Under the pieces are notes generated by a model. It did no database searches. It saw nothing but the letters and a program-made list of their open reading frames with translations, and was not told where the DNA came from. Below, piece after piece: positions 36,158-45,756 of a stretch of 64,000 nucleotides of DNA. The DNA comes from Sipunculus nudus (Eukaryota > Annelida > Sipuncula > Golfingiida > Sipunculidae), in contig CM049309.1 in the NCBI GenBank assembly GCA_026874595.1, positions 27,161,033 through 27,225,032 on the forward strand, written 5' to 3'. The position numbers and the translations under genes were made by a program. The number at the start of each line of letters is the position of its first letter. Position 1 is the stretch's first letter.

Positions 36158-37745
36158 ACAAGGCCACCAGGCCTAATGTGAACCTGTGCATTTGGGAAAT
36201 ATACCAGGTATAATGCTTCAATGCTGGACCATTACTTCTCATGTAAATGAACAATGCAAGTACTAAACATTTTGAATAAAAACAATTACACAAACGTCAC
36301 TGCTCAAATTCTGGCATGGGTGCACACAACACAAAATGATTGTAGCTGGCACCAACAGTCTTGTATACAACAAAGCTATCAGAGATATATACATATGCCC
36401 TATTTCAGACTGATATATCAAACCCCTCATGAGAAATAAGCAGGGACACACACTGTGCAAAATTTATTGTAGGTGGCACCACCAGTCTGTGTATGACAAA
36501 GCTATCTGATATGTATAAATATTCCCGATTTCAGGCTGATATTTCAAATTCCTCTATAGAAATAAGCAGGCACATACACTGTGCAAAAGTCATTGTTGAT
36601 GGCGACACCTGTCTTGTGAACGAGAAAGCCATCAAAGACACATAGACAGGTCAAAATATCAGGCCAATACATCAAACTTACCTGGAGTCTGATGCATGGG
36701 GCTGACCAGGCTTAGGTGAGAAAGGTAGTTGCCCCGAGTGAACTGTGACAAATTTGCTGGCTCAGGCTACTGCACTGAGTGAACTCATGACCTACTCCTG
36801 GCTAGACTGAGTGAACTTTTGACCTGTACTTGGCTGCGCTGAGTGAACTCTTGACCTGTTGCATAATCTGACACAGTTGGCATTCTTCCAAAGCTATAAA
36901 TAGATCCAGGCTGTATAATGCTAGCTTCTGTCACTTCTGAGATTACAATGTCAGTATGCTTACTGGGCCAAATGACTGTTCAAATTGGTGTAGCTCCACT
37001 AAAATTCATCAAATGCAAACCATTTGAACAAACTTGAGAGGGCCTGCCTCTGGGATCATTTCTGTAAAATATTGAACAATTTGGCTGGACCGTTTACAAG
37101 AAGACGTTTAAAGGTTTTTCAGCTTTTTCCCTATAAAATCAAAGTAAATGCAGATAGCAAAAAAATAAGCCGAATCCCACAACATTTGATATGTGACAGA
37201 TTATTGCATAAAATCTGGGGATAGTAGCTCCTGCTATTCCTGAAAATTATGGGTTAATGTACAGATGACCAATGGCACCCGTACAATATAGGTCAATGCA
37301 GGTGTGTCCACCAATACCTGAATTTCATAAATGACTCATGTGACCATTACTGGCAATAAAATTTGGTGAAGATAGCTCCGGCCGTTTCTGAGATTCATTT
37401 TAGTATGCTTTTTTTGGACAGATGACTAGGTTAAACTTCCTGTAACTCGGCCAAAATACACCGAACTTGAACCATTCAAAGAAACTTGAGAGAGATGGTA
37501 TAAAAGATTGTTTCTGTGAAATGTTGAACAATTTGGCCTGACCGTTTCGTCAGAGAAGATTTTTTTAAAGTTTTTTTTAGCCTTTTCTCTATAAAATCTG
37601 AGGAAATGCAAAGTTTTTCAGATGGCTAATTTTTTGCATTAAATTTCATGATGCTAGCTCCAGTAGTTTTCAAAATAGTATGGGTAAACGTACAGACGAC
37701 GGACACTGCCACACCATCACATTAGCTCACAGGTTCTCTAAAAAT
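36158..37745 (+). mobile_element. Family CD element, both ends
   Basis: Starts CAAGGCCACCAGGCCTAATG then a near copy of GCGAACCTGTG. Ends CACATTAGCTCACAGGTTCTCTAAAAA. Palindrome variants lie in the left third and the right half carries the TTTCTGAGATT and GTAACTCGGCC phrases. A further CD fragment begins immediately, so two elements are head-to-tail. Confidence 0.65.
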
Positions 37746-37784
37746 TATTACAGATGCATATTGAATGCAAAATTATAATACAGC
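37746..37784 (+). mobile_element. CD element segment left of a hAT insertion
   Basis: GATGCATATTGAATGCAAAA continues after the insertion at 39837. The same join is uninterrupted at about 59459-59500. Confidence 0.6.
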
Positions 37785-39828
37785 AGACATGGGGTCTATT
37801 ACAGTTGTTCTATTACTATTACTATTACTTTCAATTTCTTATATTACTATTACTATTACCACATTTTATATTACTATTACTATTATTATTACTGGGGTAT
37901 CTATTACTATTACTATTTCATGTATTTAAACTGATGGGAGGATTCTAGATCTTGCGCAGCCATGAATGCTATAAACTAGCACTACAATCACATGTTTAAA
38001 TAATATTAAAAGCAACTATACCATCCAGTTACCTACACAATTTTCTTATACTGTGTCTGTCATTTACAAGAAGCCTAATGATACTGGAGATCTTAATTAT
38101 TTCAGCTTATTTAATTCTTTTTTTTAATATTTTGAAACCTCAATGATCGTTGTTGGGGTGTTTCAAGTCGAAATTATAAGATAATTGTATGAACTCTTGA
38201 ATACATGTTATTTAAAAGCAACCTATTGTAAAGGCCCTGGCATATGTAAAATATTGATTTATAATTATATGCATACTTGTACATTTTATATTATTTTCAT
38301 ATATATATTTCACATAAATTTATTTTTATAATACATACTTCCGTTTAGATTTAATCTTCGTTCTCATAGTCAATAAATAAAGATTTTCAAAGTAACTAAA
38401 AATTGTCTCAAGGGGAATTATTCATGATTATTGCATATTATCATTTAGAATCAAAGCTGACAATTCAGTCCTTTATGTATGTATCAGGAGAGGAATTTAT
38501 GTAGGGCTGTGTCCTGTTTCCCAATCCTTATAAATATATCCAATAAAAATACTTTTTTACGTCAAGATTCTGGACAGAACCAAACTGGAGACAAAAGTAC
38601 CACATCTTCTCGGGTGTATATGTTCATTTGGATGTGATGCCATGTTTAATTCCATCACATAGTACATCTTGAGAGTGAGAAGAGAGGTGGTAAACTTTAC
38701 AATAATGTAATTATGCATGGCTTTTATTCTTCAGGCATGCCCTTCTTCATAAGTTCATTAGAGCAAAGCAAGCATAGGATAATTTAGGAATATGGAGAGT
38801 GTTTTAAACTTACATCAATTTTACAAAACAAATAAAATATCATTTAAATCACTTTCACAATAAATTTGGTATTAAACAAACAATCTAATTATTTGATATC
38901 AAAATTTCAGATATTAAATAATAAAATATTAACAGTTTTTTATATTCTCATATTATATAATCAAATAAATTAATATCATGAAAAAAATTGTTCATTTAAT
39001 TTTCAAAATATAAATTAACATAATTTTAGATACTGAATGAAGGTCTGCAAAGTTGGTACTATGAAATAACAGACAAGTATTAAAAGAATACTTTTAAAAT
39101 AATGTGCCTGCAGTATGACTTTATCCAAGTGATTGTAGTACTGGTCTGAGTTTATACCATTGTATAAACCATTGTATTATACAGTACGTTATGGGTAGTG
39201 AAAACACCATAAGCTTTTCATGAACATTTTGGGTCTGCACTGTATCTGGTTCCATATTATTTTTTTTCTTGAATGTGTGTTATTGCAATCTGTATGATTA
39301 AAATGCAAACTTGTTTGTGAAAACAAATCTAGGTACCTTTCAGAATATGTATATGGATTGATGGATGTGAGATAAAATGTACATGGCACAATAATAATAC
39401 ACTATTTATCTTTCTCTTAACATCAAACATGCCTCTCTTTATCCATTGTTTACTAATCAAAGGTCAGATTGTGCCAGGTAACTTATTTGGCTGTGACCTA
39501 CTCTGTCCAGTACTCTTATGTAATTAGCACCAGTGGTCACCAGCAATGTGGCAGCTGGCCCATGCTTGCCTCAACAATAGGCACATCCTGGGCAGTTACT
39601 GGACAAGAACTGAGTCTGTTCAGTATTATTTGCTGATATGCTTCATGATCAAGGGGCTCACAGGAAGTAATAGAAAGTAATATGTATTACTCTATTACTT
39701 TGCCTTCTGTTTCTATTACTATTACAGCTCAAATTTTTGAGTCTATTACTATTACTATTACTATTACATGGAAAAGCTGTAATAGTCTATTACTATTACT
39801 ATTACTTATTACTATTACCCCATGTCTG
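37785..39828. mobile_element. Non-autonomous hAT-type element, 2044 bp, TATTAC-rich ends
   Basis: Terminal inverted repeats are CAGACATGGGGT on each end, flanked by a perfect 8-bp duplication TAATACAG (37777-37784 and 39829-39836). Arrays of TATTAC/TATTACTAT lie just inside both ends (about 37795-37920 and 39690-39820). They run in the same orientation on the plus strand rather than inverted. The interior is AT-rich with no transposase frame. Confidence 0.88.
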
Positions 39829-41160
39829 TAATACAGATACATATCACTGATGGCAAAATCTTAAATTAAGTTGAGTATGGATACCAATTATTTATAATCC
39901 ATGTGCCGTCTTTATATACCCACAGACAGCTGTATACCTGTGATTGTAAACATTGCCCGGCATGAGGAATATCTAAAATCATAAATCTACATTTTTTAAA
40001 AGCTTTTTAAAAGCATTCTTGTCAATATTAACCATAGATAACCTGAAATTTAAATGTCTAGAAGCATGATGTTGTGAATGCTGATAAAATGGTTCCAGGC
40101 TAGATGTATCTGCTTCACACAGCTAACGTATATGGTAAATGACTCAATTCAATCTTTACAATTCAGCAAAATTCATTCTTTGGAACCATAAAAGACAATT
40201 ATTATAAGAATTATTCAGGGGATTATTCTTGCAAAATGTTTAAACAAATTGGCGTCAGTCAAAAAACGTTTTGCAGGTTTATAACTCATATGGGAAAATA
40301 AAGCAAAATGGCTAAGTTAAGCTTCCCATAACTCAGCCAAAAATCACTGAACAAAAACCATTTGAACAAACTTGAATTATCAACATCTGAGGATAATTAA
40401 TGTGTGTGATTTAAGAATTTGGCCCAGTGGTTTTTGAAGAAGATCTTTGTAGCCACTGAGCTAAAATGGGCTGTTATGGCATATGACTAAATTCAGCTTC
40501 CCATAACTTAGCCAAAAGTCACTGAACAGAGACCATTTGAACAAACTTCAGAAAGCACTACCCTAGGATCATTTCTGTGTGATATTTTACATTTTGGTCA
40601 TATGGTTTCAGAGAAGAAGTTTTTTTGTAGCTCTCAGTGTGATACAGGCACTGATGACCCTGTACGAAAAAGGCCGATGCATGTGGCGCCACCAATACCT
40701 CAATTTCAGATATGACCTATGTGACCAACATTGGCATAAAATTTGGTAATGATAGCTCCAGCCGTTTCTGAGATTTAAATTTTAATATGCTTTTTTGCAC
40801 AATTAACAAAGTTAAAGTTCAACCTCCTGTAACTCAGCCAAAAATCTCCGAACTGGAACCATTCGAACAAACTTGAGAAAGATTGTTCCAAGGATCATTT
40901 CTGTGAAATATTGGACAATTTGGCTGGACAGTTTCGGAGAAGAAGATTTTTAAAGCTTTTTTAGATTTTTCCCTAAAAATGAAAATGCACTTAGAAAAAA
41001 ATAAAATCCGATAGAGTTTTTTGGATGACTGATTATTTGCAAAAAAATTTGGTGATGCTAGCTCCTGCCGTTTTTGAGATAACTATGGTTAACGTACAGA
41101 CGACGCACGACGTGACGCCGCACCATCGCATAAGCTGACACGTTCGCTAGAAACCAAATT
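39829..41160 (+). mobile_element. Family CD element, 3' part right of the hAT insertion
   Basis: Matches 59490-60850 along its length. It has GTGGCGCCACC at 40684 and ends CACCATCGCATAAGCTGACACGTTCGCTAG, a mutated form of the family terminus. It joins directly to 37784 when the hAT element is disregarded. Confidence 0.65.
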
Positions 41161-43301
41161 TATGCATTATTAAAGTGAAAATTACTAACCCCCCCCCCAA
41201 AAAAAAAAAAAAACAAAAAAACTCTGAAACATCCTGAGCCAGACTCAGCCATGAATGTACTGAACTCACTGACTGTAATACATCTTGGCATAGTATCACA
41301 TAACACAGCTTCCACTTCAGGCCGTTACTGGTAAATCTGAAGACACTGGCAGGCCAAGTTGTTTTTGTTAACCAGAAAGGGAATTTATTACTAAATAATG
41401 TCTCATAGTGAGTACTTTTGCATTACTTCAGTTCTTCTAGCATGTTTAAACCACTGACTAGCAAATACCCGTGCTACGAACGGTTAAGGGTGAACACGAC
41501 AATTCGTACGGTGGTATCGGAATTCCACAGAAAATCCGGAGATACGGAAAATCACACAAATTGAGTTACGTTATTAATAAATAGATACATTATATGATTG
41601 GTGTTGTGGTTATATATCTTTCGGAACAGCGTACAGTCGCATACGGTCACCTGAAGCCAGTGCCTAACATTCGGTCAGACTCTTTGACAAATAGTCACCT
41701 ACACATGTACGATGAGACATGAGAAACTGATCAACAGTATCACATATAGGCCTACATACAAAAGAAACAGTCCACGGAATATGCCTAGGAAGAAAATACA
41801 AATACCAGTTTATTTGTGAAAATAGGAACAATGATAGCCATGACTTATACGCAATAAGAATACATACTGAATGAAATAAATGAAGTTTGTTTTTTTAAAC
41901 AAAGAGTATTAGGGCCTACATAAACATTATGAAAATCAGATGGCACATGCATACATGTAAAAGAAAACAAATACCAGTACAAACGTATTAAATATACATT
42001 TTTACAGGAGTTTTACATTTATAACTGGAGTTAAGAGAAAAAAATCTAAATTTTCAAAACACTTCAAGTTAATATTATGTGTTTACAACTTTGGTGGTGC
42101 CTTCACATATGTACACATCACAATATACCAACCACGACGTGAATTTGGTTAACATTTTATTTTCATTTGTTACACAGTAAGCCTACACGTGTTAGTGAAT
42201 ATTTGTCAAGGACCTCAATCGCATGCAAGGCTCTGGACTTCGTGTGACCAAGTGCGACTGTATTAAACCCCCAAAAATAATAAAAGGTATGGTTCTCAAG
42301 CACTGCCCGCGTCAATTATACCCTCCCCCCCCCCCCATTAAAAAAATAATTTTGATTTTCATCTTTCAAGAAGATAAAATAATACAATTTTGCAATTTTT
42401 AACAGATTTCCTCTGTTATTATGTAGTGCTTTTGCTTGTTTCGAAATATACAAAACAAAGGTGAAATATCGCCCGGCCTCACAGGTTTCTAAAATAAAGT
42501 GCCTGAGAACCAAACTTTTTCTTGCCTTTCCATCACGATTTCTTGCGACACGGTTGATGTGCACTCAAGCATATCAGGTCATGAAGAGGGCTCCTGCAAA
42601 ACAATTCTTTCAAATATCCCCCTTTTGAGAAGGGATGGCCAATGTGGATTATTTCGGGCCGGTCACCGCGAAATGTAAGAAATCCCCAGACAGGGCCCCA
42701 GGAATAAAAACTCTGTCCCGCCATCACACATGCTAAGGCCATTGTGTTACCGGGCCCGAAGACACAAAGAAAAGAGGCGCCCGCGGGGAAGCAAATATTA
42801 AAATTATAAATTATACACGTAATACGCAGATATTGCAAATAAAAGTGTGTGGAATCTCTTCGGACTAACCCGGAGCAAATGTATGTCGAAAATCACGGCA
42901 ATCCGTACGGTTGTATCAGAGGAGATATAGAAAATTACAAAAATCGCCTTACGCTATATATAGATTGCATTGGTTTGCCATGCAAATATACAATATGTGT
43001 GTTTCATAAGCCAAGAGCATGTGTTTAGTGCCGTCCTAACTGCAGATTGGTGTTGAAGATTCCAGAGTCAGCACCCAGTTTACATGTTTATGTAATTTAT
43101 GGTTGTCCTGTATGACATGAATGTTCTGTTAAAGCTTAACCAGCACTCAAATGCTGCAGTAACCCCTTTTTATTAGTGGAACCTACAGGTATTGACCATG
43201 TTATAACTTAGCTATTTTCTTAAATAAAGCTGCTACCCTTAAAGCCCTATAAGGTAATGTTGTACCATTTCATTTCTGAAAATGACATGAATTTTTCATG
43301 T
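41161..43301. other. Unassigned region with an internal repeat pair
   Basis: No gene supported. Two related segments occur at about 41495-41590 and 42885-42960. Both have a CGTACGGT motif within a phrase of the type AATCCGTACGGTTGTATC and a following GAGATA...AAATTAC/AAATCAC. Homopolymer runs of C/A lie near 41190 and 42325. The right end abuts the LTR retrotransposon. Confidence 0.4.
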
Positions 43302-44033
43302 TGTTGCATGGACGTCACCCGGACATCGGAGGATGGCGCCACGAAGTGGTGTGGCCGCCCCCGTTTCCACGCGTATGGATCCACCCCGCTATCAGTGACT
43401 ACTGACGCGCTTTGAGAAACATAAACACTATTCTGGGACCATTCAGTACTGGTTTTGCAGTTCTGACGGCGCTGTCGTTTCTCTCAAGCAAAACCACAAA
43501 CTTCTGCGGTTTCCACCCATTGTTGAAAGCCTATAAAACGACCTCGCCTGCAGTACGAGGCGGGACTGTTGATTTTGCTACGCCACGTTACTGTTTTCCC
43601 CGGGGACCGTGACCGTGGGCTCTTGGTCCCCAAGCCCACGGAATGCCATGAACCGCGCTATGAACTTTATTATGTAGGAAGAGGAGAGACTTTGTTTTCT
43701 GGTGCCACATTGATTAATACAGGACTTCAGTTTTGTGTGCGCCCGAACTGTGTGTTGATGATGGACTTCAGTTTCTCGTATACCGGATTCAGTTAAGTAT
43801 TTCGTTGCCGTTCGTTATATAGAGACTCAGTTTTTCTTCAGAGATTTTGTTATAAATTACGTTATGTATTGACTATTATATTATTTGTGTACGAATGTAA
43901 ATATTGTAGTATATGAATATAGCACTGTTTTTGCACCCATATTTTGGTTACGTATTCATTTGAAGGGAACGTGTCTTGAGCATATGTGTTACGGTTCGGC
44001 CTGAGTTGTTTGGTGTGAAAAGGGACCGTAACA
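43302..44033 (+). repeat. 5' LTR (732 bp) of the Gmr1-type element
   Basis: Pairs with 49251-49973. By eye about 12 substitutions, one 8-bp and one 1-bp indel separate the two, near 98% identity. Contains a TATA box. The short open frames across it (e.g. 43412-43612) recur in the 3' LTR simply because the LTRs are identical. Confidence 0.93.
43532..43538 (+). promoter_or_regulatory. TATA box in the 5' LTR
   Basis: TATAAAA in a GC-richer part of the LTR about 230 bp from its start. It is conserved in the 3' LTR at about 49481. It would mark the U3/R promoter of the element. Confidence 0.5.
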
Positions 44034-44036
44034 TAA

Positions 44037-44054
44037 TGGCGACCGCGACGAGAT
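44037..44054 (+). promoter_or_regulatory. Primer-binding site, tRNA-Arg type
   Basis: TGGCGACCGCGACGAG begins 3 nt after the 5' LTR. Its complement ends in CCA and resembles the 3' acceptor end of animal tRNA-Arg. The tRNA assignment is from memory. Confidence 0.6.
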
Positions 44055-44191
44055 CCTGTATTTCGTAATAACGGCTATATTTGGATGTAAAATTTCACAG
44101 TGGTCTCTATAACTTCTAGTTATTGAACTAGTATTTAACTACAATTGAACTCGTATATTTCTCAGACACGTTATCTTGATACTTTGCAAAT

Positions 44192-45457
44192 ATGGGTACG
44201 GAATTTAAACCAAATGAAATTATACCACAATTAAGAGAAAATAGGAGCTTATTGTATACGTTAAAGAAAAATGAACTTGAAATTATTGCTCTACATTTAA
44301 ATATTGACATCATGGATGTATACACTGTAGAGGGTTTAAGAAATGTACTTAAGAAATCATTATATGGTGATGTAGAAAGTAAAGAGGAATCTGATTTGGA
44401 GGAAAAGCCTATTAAGGAACCTCTTGGGGCAACAGCTATTGACCCGATAGAACTAGAATTGAGAAAGTATGAACTTAAATTGAAATATGAAGCTCAAGTT
44501 GAAACAGAAATTCGTAGATGTGAAATCGAAAGAGAAACGCAAATTAAGTTGAAAGAGTTAGAGTTACAAAATCCTCGAAATCGTAAAGCACATGAGCCGT
44601 CTGAATTCCTATTCAGAAATTCGACAAAAGTACCTCCCCTCAATGAAAATGAAGTGGAGCGTTATTTCAGTTATTTTGAAAGGGTGGCCACTTTAATGGC
44701 TTGGCCTAAAGGCCAGTGGACCCTGTTGTTTCAAAGCGTTCTGGTTGGTCGCGCACAGGACGTTTACACTGCGCTCACAGACGAACAATGCAGGGATTAC
44801 GACACTGTAAAAGAGGTCATTCTGAGAGCCTATGAATTAGTCCCCGAAGCGTATCGCTTAAAATTTAGGAATGCCACAAAAAGAGAAAATCAAACTCATG
44901 TTGAATATGCTAGAGACAAAGAAAGTGCATTTAATAGATGGTGTCAGTCTATGAAAATTGGTCAGGATTTTGAAAAACTCAAACAACTAATTTTGATAGA
45001 AGAGTTTAAAAGGCATATCCGTAGTGACAATAAAATATTTTTGGATGAACATAAAGTAAGAAATGTAAACGAGGCTGGTGTCCTGGCAGATGAATTTGCC
45101 TTGACGCACCGCCCCAGTTATACCAGTCACAGGAGGAGGTATGGTGAGAAAAGAGAGGGTAGCAAAAGCCCAAAACTTGGTCGGAGAAAGGGTAGTCCCT
45201 ACTATCGGGGTCACTCCGGCTCAGGTAAACCACGGTCCGATCATGGTAAACCCCAGTATAAAAGTCAATCTGACTCTCCTGCTCAACATAAAGAGGGACA
45301 ACCTAGGACTGGACCCAAATATTGTACATTCTGTGAGTTCAAGGGGCATACAGAATCTGAGTGTTATAGAAAAAGATACGGTCAAAGTAAGCCTAAACCT
45401 AATGCATTAACTGTTACGCAGAGCATGAAACCGGTAACAATGCCCAGTAAACTATAG
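44192..45457 (+). CDS. gag: Gag polyprotein of the Gmr1-type element, SCAN-like capsid
   Basis: 421 codons from an ATG 158 bp after the LTR; it looks intact. The N-terminal third is helical, with a strongly charged coiled-coil-like segment (residues about 90-130, ELRKYELKLKYEAQVETEIRR). The capsid region at about 205-310 (LRAYELVPEAYRLKFRNATK ... FNRWCQSM ... LIEEFKRHIR ... AGVLADEF) resembles the vertebrate SCAN domain. SCAN is known to derive from Gmr1-like Gag, which supports the classification. A basic SR/G-rich stretch leads to one zinc knuckle, CTFCEFKGHTESEC (residues 378-391, C-x2-C-x4-H-x4-C), for RNA packaging. The pol frame opens at 45451, seven nucleotides before the gag stop, in the -1 frame. 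Confidence 0.92.
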   Translation: MGTEFKPNEIIPQLRENRSLLYTLKKNELEIIALHLNIDIMDVYTVEGLRNVLKKSLYGDVESKEESDLEEKPIKEPLGATAIDPIELELRKYELKLKYEAQVETEIRRCEIERETQIKLKELELQNPRNRKAHEPSEFLFRNSTKVPPLNENEVERYFSYFERVATLMAWPKGQWTLLFQSVLVGRAQDVYTALTDEQCRDYDTVKEVILRAYELVPEAYRLKFRNATKRENQTHVEYARDKESAFNRWCQSMKIGQDFEKLKQLILIEEFKRHIRSDNKIFLDEHKVRNVNEAGVLADEFALTHRPSYTSHRRRYGEKREGSKSPKLGRRKGSPYYRGHSGSGKPRSDHGKPQYKSQSDSPAQHKEGQPRTGPKYCTFCEFKGHTESECYRKRYGQSKPKPNALTVTQSMKPVTMPSKL

Positions 45458-45756
45458 AGACTAAAGGTGAAACACAAAGCCCTGTCCACGAGAGCTTTCA
45501 GCCCTTTGTGTCAGATGGCTTTGTTCAGTTAGAGGGTAACCATGCAAGAAAGGCCCGTGTTAAAATCTTAAGGGATACCGGGGCAACCCAAAGCCTCGTT
45601 TTGAAATCTGTTCTTCCCTTCTTTAAAGAGTTACGGGGGGTGTTCAGTTCTAGTCCAGGGCGTTAATTCGGAATTTTTAGAAGTTCCATTACACAGAGTG
45701 AAACTAGAATCTGATTTAGTCTCTGAATTTGTAACTGTATAGGAGTTTGTTCAAAG
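45451..45756 (+). pseudogene. Protease segment with two frame breaks
   Basis: The aspartic protease motif ILRDTGATQSL lies at about 45565-45597, so the catalytic DTG triad is present. The frame shifts by one base near the G6 run at 45635-45640 and shifts back near 45738-45742, just before the LLLGNDLAG motif. The two opposite single-base changes disable the second half of the protease. Confidence 0.8.

Noticed and set aside
37754-37948. Leu/Tyr-rich 64-codon open frame
   Set aside because: It reads through the TATTAC repeats of the hAT-type element end.
42533-42838. 101-codon minus-strand frame in a GC-richer patch
   Set aside because: No recognisable domain and no exon-like boundaries. It may be chance in a locally GC-rich segment.
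43412-43796. Two overlapping open frames (66 and 75 codons) also present at 49361-49763
   Set aside because: They recur only because the two LTRs are nearly identical. They lie in U3/R sequence, and the second frame differs between LTRs through an indel.
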